Source: an uncultured Kangiellaceae bacterium
GTDB taxonomy: Bacteria > Pseudomonadota > Gammaproteobacteria > Enterobacterales > Kangiellaceae
Assembly: GCA_905479925.1 (NCBI GenBank)
Contig: CAJQOL010000007.1
Coordinates: 124,001-188,000, forward strand
Length of the DNA: 64,000 bases
Direction of reading: 5' to 3'
Notes under the pieces: model-generated
Told to the model about the DNA's origin: nothing
Seen by the model: the letters and a program-made list of their open reading frames with translations, nothing else
Database searches by the model: none
Part shown: one piece after another, positions 29,521-41,944 of the stretch
Layout: each line of letters starts with the position of its first letter
How positions within the stretch are numbered: the first letter of the stretch is position 1
Translations under genes and position numbers: made by a program

Positions 29521-31068
29521 ATGAGTATGCAACTGAATCCATCAGAAATCAGTGAGTTAATCAGACAACGCATTAACGAGTTTGAGGTTGTTTCTGAGGC
29601 ACGAAATGAAGGTACTATTGTCAGTGTATCTGACGGTATTTTAAAAATTCACGGTCTTGCTGAAGTTATGCAAGGTGAGATGATCGAATTACCAGGCGGT
29701 AAATACGGTTTAGCACTTAACCTTGAAAGAGATTCGGTTGGTGCGGTTGTACTTGGCGACTACTCTGACATCGTTGAAGGCCAGAAAGCAAAGTGTACTG
29801 GACGTATTCTTGAAGTTCCAACCGGCGAATGTATGTTAGGTCGCGTAGTTGACGCTTTGGGTAGTCCTATTGACGGAAAAGGTCCAATTGAAGGCGCTAG
29901 TTTTGAGCCTGTTGAAAAAGTTGCACCGGGTGTAATTTCCAGACAATCAGTTGACCAACCAGTGCAAACTGGTTACAAAGCAGTCGATGCAATGATTCCT
30001 GTTGGTCGTGGCCAGCGTGAGTTAATCATCGGTGACCGTCAAACCGGTAAAACAGCTTTAGCGATTGATGCCATCATCAATCAAAAAGACACCGGCATTC
30101 GCTGTGTTTATGTTGCAATCGGACAGAAAGCGTCAACAATTGCCAACATCGTACGTAAATTAGAAGAGCACGGCGCGATGGCTAATACCATTGTTGTTGC
30201 TGCATCAGCTGCTGATTCTGCGGCGCTTCAATTTATCGCACCTTTCGCCGGTTGTACAATGGGCGAATACTTCCGAGATAAAGGCGAAGATTCACTAATC
30301 GTTTATGATGATTTAACTAAGCAAGCTTGGGCTTATCGTCAAATCTCACTATTACTTCGTCGTCCACCGGGACGTGAAGCTTATCCTGGTGACGTTTTCT
30401 ACTTGCATTCACGTCTTCTTGAGCGTGCAGCTAGAATTAATGCTGACCATGTAGAGAAATTAACTAACGGTGAAGTAAAAGGCCAAACAGGTTCTTTAAC
30501 TGCATTACCAATCATCGAAACACAGGCTGGTGACGTATCTGCATTCGTACCAACCAATGTAATTTCGATTACTGATGGTCAGATTTTCCTAGAAACTGAC
30601 TTATTTAACGCTGGTATCCGTCCTGCTGTAAATGCTGGACTTTCGGTATCGCGTGTTGGTGGTGCTGCACAAACTAAAATCATCAAGAAATTAGGTGGTG
30701 GTGTTCGATTGGCATTAGCTCAGTATCGTGAACTAGCAGCATTTGCTCAGTTTGCATCGGATCTAGATGATGCTACTCGTGAACAGTTAGAGCATGGACA
30801 ACGTGTTACAGAATTAATGAAGCAAAAACAATATGCGCCAATGTCGGTTGCTATTATGGCTGTTTCTTTATTCGCTGCTGAAAAAGGTCACTTAAAAGAT
30901 GTTGAGCTTAATAAAATCGAAGATTTTGAAGCGGCATTATTAGACCATATGGCAAGTAGTGAAAAAGCGTTAATGGATAAAATTAACGTCGCTGGCGATT
31001 ACAATAAAGAAATCGAAGCTGAGTTAGAAGCAGCAATCAGCAAATATAAAGAAACGGCTACTTGGTAA
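29521..31068 (+). CDS. atpA: ATP synthase F1 subunit alpha
   Basis: Regulatory nucleotide-binding subunit of F1, 515 residues (E. coli 513). It begins [16 protein letters not shown] after two start-proximal residues. The P-loop is [54 protein letters not shown] is present but is described only by its ends; the C-terminus has the helical [16 protein letters not shown] hairpin follows before atpG. Confidence 0.98.
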   Translation: MSMQLNPSEISELIRQRINEFEVVSEARNEGTIVSVSDGILKIHGLAEVMQGEMIELPGGKYGLALNLERDSVGAVVLGDYSDIVEGQKAKCTGRILEVPTGECMLGRVVDALGSPIDGKGPIEGASFEPVEKVAPGVISRQSVDQPVQTGYKAVDAMIPVGRGQRELIIGDRQTGKTALAIDAIINQKDTGIRCVYVAIGQKASTIANIVRKLEEHGAMANTIVVAASAADSAALQFIAPFAGCTMGEYFRDKGEDSLIVYDDLTKQAWAYRQISLLLRRPPGREAYPGDVFYLHSRLLERAARINADHVEKLTNGEVKGQTGSLTALPIIETQAGDVSAFVPTNVISITDGQIFLETDLFNAGIRPAVNAGLSVSRVGGAAQTKIIKKLGGGVRLALAQYRELAAFAQFASDLDDATREQLEHGQRVTELMKQKQYAPMSVAIMAVSLFAAEKGHLKDVELNKIEDFEAALLDHMASSEKALMDKINVAGDYNKEIEAELEAAISKYKETATW

Positions 31069-31109
31069 GACGCTTCAAGCGCTTATTAAGTATTGCTAAA
31101 TAGAACGTC

Positions 31110-31130
31110 CCCTCTTCTTTAGGAAGAGGG
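31110..31130 (+). repeat. Intra-operon hairpin between atpA and atpG
   Basis: CCCTCTTC (31110-31117) and GAAGAGGG (31123-31130) form an 8-bp GC-rich stem with a 5-base loop and no U tract. It lies in the 96-base gap, the longest inside the operon, and may be a processing or stability signal that tunes the ratio of subunits. Confidence 0.6.
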
Positions 31131-31164
31131 TTAGAACATTAACTAATTTACTGGAATCAGTCCT

Positions 31165-32025
31165 ATGGCGGTCGGAAAAGAAATTCGTACCAAGATTGGA
31201 AGTATTAAAAATACTCAGAAAATTACCAGTGCAATGGAAATGGTTGCTGCGAGTAAAATGCGTAAAGCGCAGGATCGTATGGAAGCAACCAAGCCCTATG
31301 CTGAAAGAATTCGTGGCGTAATTGGTCATCTGGCCATGGGTCACACTGAGTATAAACACCCTTACATCATTGAACGCGAAGTAAAACGAGTTGGTTTTAT
31401 TGTTGTTTCTAGTGATCGTGGTTTATGTGGTGGTTTAAATACTAACCTTTTTAAAGATGCTTTAAAGTCAATGCAAGAATGGCAAGAGCAAGAAGTAGAA
31501 ATCGATTTGTGTTTGGTCGGCTCCAAAGCGGGTGCTTTCTTTAACCGATTCGGTGGAAATGTTGTTGCTAAGAAGAGCGGCTTAGGTGACCGTCCTACTG
31601 TTACTGATTTGATTGGTACGGTAAAGGTTATGTTGGACTCTTTTGATGAAGGTCGAATCGATCGTCTTTATTTGGTACATAATGAGTTTGTTAACACTAT
31701 GACTCAACAACCAAAAGTTTTGCAAATGCTACCTGTTGAAAAACAGGAAGAAGACGAGTTAAAGCATCATTGGGATTATATTTATGAGCCTGATGCAAAA
31801 GAATTGTTAGATGTACTTTTGGTTCGTTATATCGAATCACAGGTCTATCAAGGTGTAGTTGATAATATTGCTTGTGAACAGGCGTCTAGAATGGTTGCGA
31901 TGAAAGCCGCAACGGATAACGCCGGAGATATTATTGATGACCTGCAGTTGATATACAATAAAGCTCGTCAAGCGGCGATTACTCAGGAAATCTCAGAAAT
32001 AATTAGTGGTGCAGCAGCGGTATAG
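31165..32025 (+). CDS. atpG: ATP synthase F1 subunit gamma
   Basis: Central rotor shaft, 286 residues (E. coli 287). It begins with the conserved [31 protein letters not shown] (given here by its core [18 protein letters not shown]), and ends with the long C-terminal helix [32 protein letters not shown] is in the middle. It follows the hairpin after atpA. Confidence 0.98.
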   Translation: MAVGKEIRTKIGSIKNTQKITSAMEMVAASKMRKAQDRMEATKPYAERIRGVIGHLAMGHTEYKHPYIIEREVKRVGFIVVSSDRGLCGGLNTNLFKDALKSMQEWQEQEVEIDLCLVGSKAGAFFNRFGGNVVAKKSGLGDRPTVTDLIGTVKVMLDSFDEGRIDRLYLVHNEFVNTMTQQPKVLQMLPVEKQEEDELKHHWDYIYEPDAKELLDVLLVRYIESQVYQGVVDNIACEQASRMVAMKAATDNAGDIIDDLQLIYNKARQAAITQEISEIISGAAAV

Positions 32026-32086
32026 ATTGCTGTTCGATGAGATTTTAGTTAACGATTTTTAAAGATTAAACTTAATAGAGGAATAA

Positions 32087-33466
<1,380 letters not shown>

Positions 33467-33518
33467 TTGTTTTTATTGGCGGTGTTATGCACCGTCATAA
33501 AAGTATAGGAAAATGACA

Positions 33519-33941
33519 ATGTATACATTCCAATTAGAGATCGTAAGTGCAGAAAATTCTATATTTTCGGGTGCTGTAGCGTCATTAGTTGCTAGTGGTG
33601 AATTAGGTGAGTTAGGAGTATCTCCTGGCCATGCACCTTTGTTAACTTCGTTAAAGCCAGGGACTATCAAAGTAACTGACCGCGAAGGTAACGAAGAACA
33701 CTTTTATGTGTCTGGTGGCATGCTTGAAATTCAACCGCATATAACGACTGTTCTTGCTGATACCGCAGCAAGAGCCGATGATGTTGATGAAGCAGCTGCT
33801 ATTGCAGCAAAAGAAGCGGCAGAAGCAGCTATGGCGGATCAAAATTCAGAGATTGAATATTCCGCTGCTGCAGCAGAGCTAGCGGAAGCTGTTGCTCAGT
33901 TACGTACATTACAGGCTATTCGTAAGAAAGTCGGTAAATAA
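33519..33941 (+). CDS. atpC: ATP synthase F1 subunit epsilon
   Basis: About 140 residues. The N-terminal beta-sandwich has LEIVSAENSIFSG and GELGVSPGHAPLLTSLKPG, and the C-terminal Ala-rich helices can inhibit hydrolysis. ATG at 33519 is 8 bases after AGGA (33507-33510); an in-frame ATG at 33513 is too close to it. This is the last gene of the operon and is followed by a strong terminator. Confidence 0.95.
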   Translation: MYTFQLEIVSAENSIFSGAVASLVASGELGELGVSPGHAPLLTSLKPGTIKVTDREGNEEHFYVSGGMLEIQPHITTVLADTAARADDVDEAAAIAAKEAAEAAMADQNSEIEYSAAAAELAEAVAQLRTLQAIRKKVGK

Positions 33942-33970
33942 CGACTGAGTAAAAGATTGTTAGTATTAAG

Positions 33971-33996
33971 AAAGCGCCTATAAGGCGCTTTTTTTA
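33971..33996 (+). terminator. Rho-independent terminator of the atp operon
   Basis: AAAGCGCC (33971-33978) and GGCGCTTT (33984-33991) with a 5-base loop, leading into a T run. It is a textbook GC-rich stem plus U tract. Confidence 0.92.
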
Positions 33997-34126
33997 TGTT
34001 AAAAGAATTGTCTTCTGTAAATATGCCAAAAACTAACACCCGTTTCTATTTTTAAATGGTTTATCTATTAATCAAATCTAAGTAAAATAGAGGCTTGCGT
34101 TTTTAATTTAGGGAACATTTCCACGA

Positions 34127-35503
34127 ATGGATATTCAAACTATCATTTTAGCTGCCGGTAAAGGTAGCCGAATGAAATCCGAATTGCCGAAAGTTTTGCA
34201 TTGCTTAGCGGGCAAGCCTCTTGTTCAACATGTCATTGATAGCTGTCAGTCACTTGGCGCTACCCATTGCCACTTAGTTGTTGGACACGGAAGTGAGCTA
34301 GTTAGAGAAAAAATTGACGGTGGAAAACTATCTATCACTTATGCCGAGCAAACAGAGCAACTTGGAACCGGACATGCCGTAAAAATGGCTCTCCCTGCTC
34401 TTTCCGATAATGCTCCAACACTCATACTCTATGGCGATGTTCCGCTTATTCACGCAGACACTTTGGCGCAACTTGTGAAGCTTTATGAAGAGAACCCACA
34501 AGGCATTGCGTTAATGACTTGTGATTTCAATGATCCAACTGGCTACGGAAGAATTGTTAGGGACGAAAATAACCAAGTAACGGGAATCGTCGAACAAAAA
34601 GATGCTAACGATCAGCAGAAGCTAATCACGGAGATCAATACAGGGATATTATGCTGTAACTCCGATCAGTTAAAGAAATGGATTGGACAGTTAAATAACG
34701 ATAATGCTCAACAAGAATATTATTTAACAGATATTATAGAAATGGCCGCAAAAGATGGTCAACGTATCGATACCGCTCAACCGGTAAACCTTTATGAAAT
34801 AGAGGGTATCAATACACTACGTCAGTTATCTGAGCTTGAGCGAACTTGGCAGCGAGAATTAGCCAACCAACTAATGGAGGCCGGTGTAACCTTACTAGAT
34901 CCAAATCGCTTTGATATACGAGGCAAGTTAACCTGCGGAACCGCCGTTACCATAGATATCAACTTTATCGCCGAAGGTAATGTTACCATTGAAAAAGGCG
35001 CTAAAATTGGCGCTAATGTTATTCTCAAAAACTGTACCGTTGGCGCTAACTCTGAAATAAAGCCTAACAGTATCGTAGAAGATTCAATGATTGGCACAAA
35101 TTGTAGCGCCGGCCCTTTTGCACGTCTTAGACCCCTTACTGAAATGCAAAATAATAGTCATGTAGGCAACTTCGTTGAAATTAAAAAGTCTACCTTAGGT
35201 GAAGGAACTAAAGCCGGTCATTTATCCTATATTGGCGACAGTGAAATAGGACAAAACGTTAATGTTGGTGCTGGCACAATTACCTGCAATTATGATGGTG
35301 CAAACAAATTTAAGACCATTATCGAAGATGATGCTTTCATCGGATCCGATACTCAGCTTATTGCTCCTGTTACCGTTGGTAAAGGCGCAACGATTGGAGC
35401 GGGTACTACCGTTTCAAATGACGTTCAACCCGGCGCATTGTGTATTAGCCGGGTTAAACAAAAACAAATTGAAGATTGGGCGCGCCCAACCAAGAACAAA
35501 TAA
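34127..35503 (+). CDS. glmU: Bifunctional N-acetylglucosamine-1-phosphate uridyltransferase/glucosamine-1-phosphate acetyltransferase
   Basis: Makes UDP-GlcNAc from GlcN-1-P, the precursor of peptidoglycan and lipid A, in two steps. It has 458 residues (E. coli 456). The N-terminal uridyltransferase begins TIILAAGKGSRMKSELPKVL, with YGDVPLI and GYGRIVRDE. The C-terminal part is a left-handed beta-helix of hexapeptide repeats (IGANVILKNCTVGANSEI) with the acetyltransferase NVGAGTITCNYDG. It is the first gene of a glmU-glmS unit directly after the atp operon, as in E. coli. Confidence 0.97.
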   Translation: MDIQTIILAAGKGSRMKSELPKVLHCLAGKPLVQHVIDSCQSLGATHCHLVVGHGSELVREKIDGGKLSITYAEQTEQLGTGHAVKMALPALSDNAPTLILYGDVPLIHADTLAQLVKLYEENPQGIALMTCDFNDPTGYGRIVRDENNQVTGIVEQKDANDQQKLITEINTGILCCNSDQLKKWIGQLNNDNAQQEYYLTDIIEMAAKDGQRIDTAQPVNLYEIEGINTLRQLSELERTWQRELANQLMEAGVTLLDPNRFDIRGKLTCGTAVTIDINFIAEGNVTIEKGAKIGANVILKNCTVGANSEIKPNSIVEDSMIGTNCSAGPFARLRPLTEMQNNSHVGNFVEIKKSTLGEGTKAGHLSYIGDSEIGQNVNVGAGTITCNYDGANKFKTIIEDDAFIGSDTQLIAPVTVGKGATIGAGTTVSNDVQPGALCISRVKQKQIEDWARPTKNK

Positions 35504-35518
35504 TCTGGAGCCCTTATT

Positions 35519-37351
35519 ATGTGTGGAATAGTTGGTGCGGTTGCACAAAGAGATATTTCTGAAATTCTAATTGAAGGTTTAAAGAGACTAGAGTATCGAG
35601 GTTATGATTCTGCCGGTCTAGCGGTTATTTCAGATAACAAGATTTCTCGTTTACGTCGTGTCGGTAAAGTTTCAGAGTTACAGGCGGCAATTGTAGAGAC
35701 TCCCATTGACGGGCATATCGGAATTGCACATACGCGTTGGGCTACTCATGGCGAACCTAATGAAAACAACGCTCATCCTCATTTTTCTAATGATACGATT
35801 GCCGTAGTACATAATGGCATTATCGAAAATTATGAATCGCTTAGGGAAGAGTTAAAAAGCCAGGGTTATGTTTTTACTTCTGATACCGATACTGAAGTTA
35901 TGGCCCATCTTATTGAAAGAGAGCGAAAAACTTCAAGCTCACTACTTGAAGCGGTGCTTAGTTCCACCAAATTATTAAGTGGCGCTTATGGCACAGTCGT
36001 TATGGAGTTGGCTAACCCAGACACCTTGGTTGTAGCTCGCTCCGGTAGCCCACTGGTACTTGGTAAAGGTATTGGTGAAATGTTCATTGCATCCGATCAA
36101 CTTGCCCTATTGCCGGTTACTCGACAGTTCATGTTTCTTGAGGAAGGTGAAGTAGCAGAAGTTAGCCAACGGGACGTAAAAATACTATCACCGAGCGGTG
36201 AAGAGCTAAGTCGAGAATTTGAAGAGACCTCAGTTACACACGACGCTGGCGATAAAGGCCAATTTCGACATTTCATGATGAAGGAAATCTATGAACAGCC
36301 CGATTCTATTAATTCGACTTTAGAGGGGCGTTTAAATGCGGACTCGGTAATTATCGAATCATTTGGTAATCGTGCCCCGGAACTCCTAGAGAAAGTTGAA
36401 TTTGTTCAGATTATTGCTTGTGGTACTAGTTATCATTCTGCAATGGTTGCTAAGTACTGGATTGAATCCATGGTTGGTATTCCTTGCCAGGTAGAAATTG
36501 CTAGTGAGTACCGATATCGCAAGACCGTCGTATTACCTAATTCACTATTTATTTCGATTTCTCAATCAGGAGAAACTGCGGATACTCTGGCTGCGCTGCG
36601 TATTGCAAAAGAACAAGGGTTTCTTGCTAGTTTAACTATTTGTAACGTACCGGGCTCTTCATTGGTAAGAGAATCTGATATGGCCTTTATGACCCGAGCC
36701 GGCGCCGAAATTGGCGTAGCGTCTACTAAGGCATTTACAACTCAGTTGACCGGGTTATTAATGCTTTCTACTGCGTTAGCACAAACCAAGGGTAGCTTAA
36801 CCAGTGAACAAATTGCTCAAGTCGTTAGTGAGCTAAGACAGTTACCATCGGACATCAATAAATCCTTAGAGATGGATTCGACGATAGAGCAAATTGCCGA
36901 AGAGTTTAATGAAAAAGAGCACTGTCTATTTTTAGGCCGTGGTGAACAGTATCCCATTGCCATGGAAGGTGCATTAAAACTCAAGGAAATCTCTTATATT
37001 CACGCTGAAGCGTATGCTGCAGGTGAACTGAAACATGGACCGTTAGCATTAATTGATCAAGATATGCCAATTGTAGTTGTTGCACCAAATAATGAACTTA
37101 TTGAAAAATTGAAATCTAATATGGAAGAGGTTCGAGCGCGAGGTGGTCAACTTTATGTATTTGCCGAGCAAGATAGTGAAATAAGCGAGAATACCGGGAT
37201 TAAGATTATCCGCTGTGCGCCTACCGGTTCTTATATTGCGCCGATTGTGTTTACGCTGCCCTTACAGTTACTGTCTTATCATGTTGCTGTTATTCGAGGT
37301 ACCGATGTTGACCAACCGCGAAATTTAGCGAAATCTGTGACCGTTGAATAG
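35519..37351 (+). CDS. glmS: Glutamine--fructose-6-phosphate aminotransferase (isomerizing)
   Basis: Forms glucosamine-6-phosphate from fructose-6-phosphate and glutamine (610 residues; E. coli 609). Cys2 is the glutaminase nucleophile (MCGIVGAV), with [18 protein letters not shown]. Two SIS domains follow, with [32 protein letters not shown] and the C-terminal [11 protein letters not shown]. It is 15 bases after glmU. I see no glmS ribozyme, which is a Gram-positive feature. Confidence 0.98.
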   Translation: MCGIVGAVAQRDISEILIEGLKRLEYRGYDSAGLAVISDNKISRLRRVGKVSELQAAIVETPIDGHIGIAHTRWATHGEPNENNAHPHFSNDTIAVVHNGIIENYESLREELKSQGYVFTSDTDTEVMAHLIERERKTSSSLLEAVLSSTKLLSGAYGTVVMELANPDTLVVARSGSPLVLGKGIGEMFIASDQLALLPVTRQFMFLEEGEVAEVSQRDVKILSPSGEELSREFEETSVTHDAGDKGQFRHFMMKEIYEQPDSINSTLEGRLNADSVIIESFGNRAPELLEKVEFVQIIACGTSYHSAMVAKYWIESMVGIPCQVEIASEYRYRKTVVLPNSLFISISQSGETADTLAALRIAKEQGFLASLTICNVPGSSLVRESDMAFMTRAGAEIGVASTKAFTTQLTGLLMLSTALAQTKGSLTSEQIAQVVSELRQLPSDINKSLEMDSTIEQIAEEFNEKEHCLFLGRGEQYPIAMEGALKLKEISYIHAEAYAAGELKHGPLALIDQDMPIVVVAPNNELIEKLKSNMEEVRARGGQLYVFAEQDSEISENTGIKIIRCAPTGSYIAPIVFTLPLQLLSYHVAVIRGTDVDQPRNLAKSVTVE

Positions 37352-37403
37352 GTCTGCAACTTTTACAATTTTTTGAAATGAGTTTTTGAATATTGAGGTT
37401 TTT

Positions 37404-38024
37404 ATGAAAAATAGTTTTGTTTTGCTAACTGCTTTTGTTTTTGCAGTTGTTATAGCGCCTAGCCAAACACAGGCAGAAATCAGACCTTTAGTTGAGGGCC
37501 AGGATTACGAAGTTGTTAGCCCCAAAGGCACTAAAGAAAAGGAAGTCATTGAGTTTTTTAGTTATGCTTGTGGTCATTGTTACACCATGGAAACCTTCGT
37601 AAATAACTTTAAGGAAAAAAATGCCGACATAAAAATTATTCCGGTGCCGACCGATTTAGGACACCCACAATGGCAAATTTACGTTAAAGCCTATTATTTG
37701 GGTGAGCTCCTCAAAGTCCTTGATAAGAGCCATACGAAGATTTTTCATAGAATTAACATAGAAAAGAAGCAAATAAGCTCCGATGCTGAGCTTAAGACCT
37801 TCTTTGTTGATTTAGGGGTCGACCCAGCGCGTTACGATAAGGCATTGAAATCATTTGCATTAAGTTCAAAAATTAGAAAAGCGAAACAACTGGCTAAAAC
37901 CTATCGTATTTCTGGAACACCAACGTTTATTGCAAACCAACAATACAAGTTAGACAATCGAAGTCTACAAACGATTGATATGATTGAAAAAGCCTTGCTA
38001 GATCTCACTAAGCAAGAGCTCTAA
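37404..38024 (+). CDS. dsbA: Periplasmic thiol:disulfide oxidoreductase, DsbA family
   Basis: A 206-residue DsbA-like oxidoreductase that introduces disulphides in exported proteins. A signal peptide ends at about Ala24 (QTQA/EI). The active site is FFSYACGHCY (Cys56, Cys59), a CGHC version of E. coli CPHC, and the cis-proline loop is SGTPTF. ATG at 37404 is used, with GAGG 5 bases upstream; an in-frame TTG at 37386 would spoil the signal peptide. It follows glmS in the same direction. A second, lipoprotein-type DsbA lies at 51632-52363. Confidence 0.88.
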   Translation: MKNSFVLLTAFVFAVVIAPSQTQAEIRPLVEGQDYEVVSPKGTKEKEVIEFFSYACGHCYTMETFVNNFKEKNADIKIIPVPTDLGHPQWQIYVKAYYLGELLKVLDKSHTKIFHRINIEKKQISSDAELKTFFVDLGVDPARYDKALKSFALSSKIRKAKQLAKTYRISGTPTFIANQQYKLDNRSLQTIDMIEKALLDLTKQEL

Positions 38025-38199
38025 CTCTCTGTAAGCCGGCTACACTGGTGGCCGGCAATTTATTCTGCCGTGCTCACCCCACCGTTTCCCTTCGTAAACC
38101 AACAAACACATTTATTTACATCTAAGAACTTTTAAAACAAACTAATTCGATAGCTGTTTCGTCATAATGATTGAATCACAACTATTGGGAGGGTTTGAT

Positions 38200-38994
38200 A
38201 TGAAAAAGACACTACTGGCTGCCGCATTAGCGGTTTCATGTGCATCGGCACAAGCTCATAATAATCAATGCGAATATAGCTTGGATTACAATGTTGCTGT
38301 AGAAAATGGTGTAGTTACCTACACAAGCAAGTCAAATAAGACCGTTGAATTTAATCAAGGTGTATTAAAGGTTGATGGTAAAAATGTTTCTTTAAATAAT
38401 AGCCAGACGAAAGATGCTATCGCGTTTCAAGCTAAAACTCAGGAAACCATACCAAAAATCGCTGATATTGCCATCGAAGGAGCGGAGTTAGGCTTAAAGG
38501 CTGCCTCACTAGTCGTTACCTCCTTATTTGGTGAAGATCAGGATATTCATAAAGATCTCATACAACCAATCGAAAAAATATCAACACGTTTAAAGGAAAA
38601 CATTAAGCGAGATAGCATTAATACTTTGGCGATTGAAAAATCCTTTGATGCAGAGTTTGACCAGGAAGTCGAAGCGCTGGTTTCAAAAGCGATGTCTAAG
38701 TACTCTGGTCGTTTAATTGGTCAAGTATTGAGCTCAATCTTTAGCGGAGACCAAGAAGATGTGAAGGATTTTGAGTTCCGGATGGAAAACTTAGAACATG
38801 ATATCGAAACCTACGTTTCAGCAAATGCCGAAAAGTTAGAAATGAAGGCTGAAAAGCTTTGTGATGACTTTAAAATCTTAGCTGAGTTAGATGAGCGTCT
38901 AGAGTCAGTCTCCAGTTATCCGAAAAATGGTCTTATCGAGGTTGGAGCCTCAAATGGTCTAAAAGCGTCTAGTTTCACACTTAATGCTGACTAA
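38200..38994 (+). CDS. YggN/DUF2884-like periplasmic protein
   Basis: A 264-residue exported protein. ATG at 38200 has GGGAGGG (38187-38193) upstream and gives a signal peptide MKKTLLAAALAVSCASAQA. An N-terminal Cys-containing NQCEYSLDYNVAVENGVV matches the YggN family (DUF2884), which has no established function. The rest is helical and acidic, with a second Cys (KLCDDF) near the C-terminus that could pair with the first. It is not clearly linked in transcription to the neighbouring TonB receptor gene. Confidence 0.7.
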   Translation: MKKTLLAAALAVSCASAQAHNNQCEYSLDYNVAVENGVVTYTSKSNKTVEFNQGVLKVDGKNVSLNNSQTKDAIAFQAKTQETIPKIADIAIEGAELGLKAASLVVTSLFGEDQDIHKDLIQPIEKISTRLKENIKRDSINTLAIEKSFDAEFDQEVEALVSKAMSKYSGRLIGQVLSSIFSGDQEDVKDFEFRMENLEHDIETYVSANAEKLEMKAEKLCDDFKILAELDERLESVSSYPKNGLIEVGASNGLKASSFTLNAD

Positions 38995-39291
38995 TCTATA
39001 AATATCAAAGGGGTGTGGTAATTCTATTGCCGCACTCTCCCTACTATTATAAGCTATCTTAATCATGATTTTATACCAAATCATTTGTATTTTCCTGGGT
39101 ATCTCGTATTGAGTTTTTTGCGTAAACCTACCAAGCTAAGGTGGGAATAACTTGCAATTGAAATATAGATAAATTATAACGAGAGGTACGACGACTCAAA
39201 TCTACACAAATAAGAGATAGAATGACTGTCCACAGGCGTCGAAAAGAAAGAAGTATAAAAATAGAAACTAACTCTCGAAAGGATATAAAAC

Positions 39292-41811
39292 ATGACAAAT
39301 CAATTTAAGGTTAAAAGCCTTATCTTGGCTATGGGGGTAACTTTTGCAAGTGTACCCGTATATGCTGAGGAGGCTGAGGCTGAGGAGGAGGAAGCACAAA
39401 CGATGGTTATCGTTGGTTCTCGTGCTGCTCCACGCTCGGTCGGTGATTCTCCGGTACCTGTTGATGTAATCTCAGGTGACGAATTCGTTAAGAATGGATC
39501 CGCCGATATGGTATCAATGCTCGCTAGCGTTGTACCGTCTTTCAATGTTAACTCCCAACCAATTTCAGACGCGGCGACATTAATCCGTCCTGCTAACCTT
39601 CGTGGACTTCCACCTGATAACACATTAATACTTGTTAACGGTAAGCGTCGCCACAGAGCGTCGGTTATCGCTTTCTTAGGTGGCGGTATCGCTGATGGCT
39701 CGCAAGGTCCAGACGTATCTGTTATTCCATCTATTGCTTTAAAACAAGTGGAAGTATTACGTGACGGCGCTGCTGCACAATATGGTTCTGATGCAATCGC
39801 AGGCGTTATTAACTTCGTTCTAAAAGATTCGCAAAGTGGCGGAACATTTGAAGTTAAGTATGGCGAGTTCTTTGAAGGTGATGGAGACACTACACAATAT
39901 TCTGGAAATATTGGTGTGCCTCTTACCGATGCGGGATTCGTTAACTTTAGTTTTGAGTGGAAAGAGCAAGATCCTACCAGTCGAAGCGTACAGAGAGATG
40001 ATGCTCTCGGCTTAATCGCTGCCGGCAATACCGCGGTACGCACTCCAGCGGCACAGGTTTGGGGTTCTCCAGAAGTTAAAGACGACTTTAAATTCTGGCT
40101 AAATACTGGCCTTGATTTAGGCAATAACAGTGAAGCTTACATGTTTGCGAACTGGGCAGAAAGAGAAGTTACCGGTGGTTTCTTCTTCCGTAACCCTAAT
40201 ACCCGTGGCGGTGTGTTCTCCGGTGACGGTGGTTCCACATTATTAATCGGTGACTTAACACCTGATGATGGTTTAACCTGTCCGGTAGTTCCAGTTGTGA
40301 ATAATATTCCTGATCCTACCGCATATGGTCAAGTGGCAGCCGATCCAAACTGTTTCTCATTCCAAGAAATGTTCCCTGGTGGTTTCACACCATTCTTCGG
40401 TGGTACCGTTGTAGACGTTTCATTGACTGCCGGTACTAAGGGCGAGTTTAGCAATGGTATTAGCTACGATGTTTCTGGTTATATTGGTGAAAACTCAACA
40501 AACTTCCGAATTAACAATACCGTTAATGCGTCGTTAGGTCCAAATACTCCAACGTCATTCAAGGCGGGTTCTTATACCCAACGTGAAAAAGCGTTTAATG
40601 CTGATTTTGTTAATGTTGTAGATTCAACCATGTTAGCTTGGGGGGTTGAGTGGAGGCAAGATACCTTTGAAATTGGTGCTGGAGATGCTCAATCATTTGA
40701 AATTGGTCCTTTAGCAACACAAGGCTTTAGTTCTGGTTCTAATGGTTTCAACGGTTTTTCTACCCGATCTCAGGGTAGCTTTAGCCGTCATAATGTTAGT
40801 GCCTACTTAGATGTTGAGCAGGAATTCTCAGAGGACTTTATTGCTAACTTTGCTGTTCGTTATGAAGACTTTAGTGATTTTGGTGAAACAACTAATTTCA
40901 AACTTAGTGGTATTTATAATGTGTCAGAGACCTTCTCTGTCCGTGGAGCTATTGCAACCGGTTTCCGAGCGCCTACCATCGGTCAGTCTAATGTAACTAA
41001 CGTTACAACGGCTTTCGATGAAAGTTTGCGTCTTGTTGACCAAGCAACTCTACCGCCAACTAATCCAATTTCTTTACAGTTGGGTGGTAAGCAGCTACAG
41101 CCAGAAGATTCAGAAAGTTACTCAATGGGTTTTGTCTACGAGTCTGAAGATAACTTGTTTATCACTGCTGACTTCTTCCATATTGAAGTAACGGATCGTA
41201 TCGCTCAAACATCTGATCTAGCCGTGTCTCCACAAGATATCGCTGACCTATTGGCTCAAGGTGTTACTGATGCAGCTAACTTCACGAGTATCAAGTTCTT
41301 TACCAATGACTTTGATACTACAACTGAAGGCTTAGATTTAGTTGTTAGTTATTCTGCTGAACTTGTGGAAGGTACTGAGACTAAGTTTAATCTTGCTTAC
41401 AATCATACGACCACAGAGGTTGATAGCTTTAACCCAACCATCATCAGCGCCACACGTGTGCGTCAGTTAGAAGAAAACTTGCCGGAAGATAAGTTTACTT
41501 TTACGGTATCGCATGAGTTTGGTGACATCGATAGCTTCTTCAGAATTAATTATTACGGTGATTATTTTGAAGCGCATCTTGATGCTGGTGATTTACCAAT
41601 TGATGTTGGTTCTGCTGTAACCGTCGATGCTGAAATCGCTATGGATTATTCTGATACATTACGCTTTGCGTTTGGTGCTCAGAATATCTTTGATGAGTAT
41701 CCTGACGATAATCCGTACTCAGGTATTGTTGGTGCTAAGTATCCAACAACATCTCCGTTTGGATTTAACGGTGGATTCTGGTATTTGAAAGCTCAGTATA
41801 CGTTTAACTAA
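39292..41811 (+). CDS. TonB-dependent outer-membrane receptor
   Basis: An 839-residue TonB-dependent receptor. A signal peptide ends near Ala25 (VPVYA); a Glu-rich stretch follows, then a possible TonB box TMVIVGSR. The plug is visible (DVISGDEFVKNGSADM, ANLRGLPPDNTLILVNGKRRH and VEVLRDGAAAQYGSDAIAGVINFVLKD, split here), and a 22-strand-type beta-barrel ends with the aromatic KAQYTFN needed for insertion. The substrate is unknown: no siderophore, vitamin or glycan gene lies beside it. It belongs to the large iron-complex/other-substrate group of receptors common in marine gammaproteobacteria. Confidence 0.93.
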   Translation: MTNQFKVKSLILAMGVTFASVPVYAEEAEAEEEEAQTMVIVGSRAAPRSVGDSPVPVDVISGDEFVKNGSADMVSMLASVVPSFNVNSQPISDAATLIRPANLRGLPPDNTLILVNGKRRHRASVIAFLGGGIADGSQGPDVSVIPSIALKQVEVLRDGAAAQYGSDAIAGVINFVLKDSQSGGTFEVKYGEFFEGDGDTTQYSGNIGVPLTDAGFVNFSFEWKEQDPTSRSVQRDDALGLIAAGNTAVRTPAAQVWGSPEVKDDFKFWLNTGLDLGNNSEAYMFANWAEREVTGGFFFRNPNTRGGVFSGDGGSTLLIGDLTPDDGLTCPVVPVVNNIPDPTAYGQVAADPNCFSFQEMFPGGFTPFFGGTVVDVSLTAGTKGEFSNGISYDVSGYIGENSTNFRINNTVNASLGPNTPTSFKAGSYTQREKAFNADFVNVVDSTMLAWGVEWRQDTFEIGAGDAQSFEIGPLATQGFSSGSNGFNGFSTRSQGSFSRHNVSAYLDVEQEFSEDFIANFAVRYEDFSDFGETTNFKLSGIYNVSETFSVRGAIATGFRAPTIGQSNVTNVTTAFDESLRLVDQATLPPTNPISLQLGGKQLQPEDSESYSMGFVYESEDNLFITADFFHIEVTDRIAQTSDLAVSPQDIADLLAQGVTDAANFTSIKFFTNDFDTTTEGLDLVVSYSAELVEGTETKFNLAYNHTTTEVDSFNPTIISATRVRQLEENLPEDKFTFTVSHEFGDIDSFFRINYYGDYFEAHLDAGDLPIDVGSAVTVDAEIAMDYSDTLRFAFGAQNIFDEYPDDNPYSGIVGAKYPTTSPFGFNGGFWYLKAQYTFN

Positions 41812-41828
41812 GTTTTTAGCCAGGTAAT

Positions 41829-41860
41829 AAAAAACCGCTGATTTATCAGCGGTTTTTTTT
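41829..41860 (+). terminator. Rho-independent terminator after the TonB receptor
   Basis: AAAAAACCGCTGA (41829-41841) pairs with TCAGCGGTTTTTT (41846-41858) around TTTA, and ends in eight T. It would also work in reverse, since the left arm begins with a run of A. Confidence 0.93.
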
Positions 41861-41944
41861 GTCTTTAATTTATTGAACGGACGTTCTACCTAAACTTAAA
41901 CGTTTAAATACCAACAACTGTTGGTAAACGTACAAACCAAGTAA

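Noticed and set aside
39300-40124. Long minus-strand open frame of 274 residues
   Set aside because: It mirrors the plug and first barrel part of the TonB receptor, has no ribosome-binding site, and its translation is rich in Ser and Pro with no family pattern.
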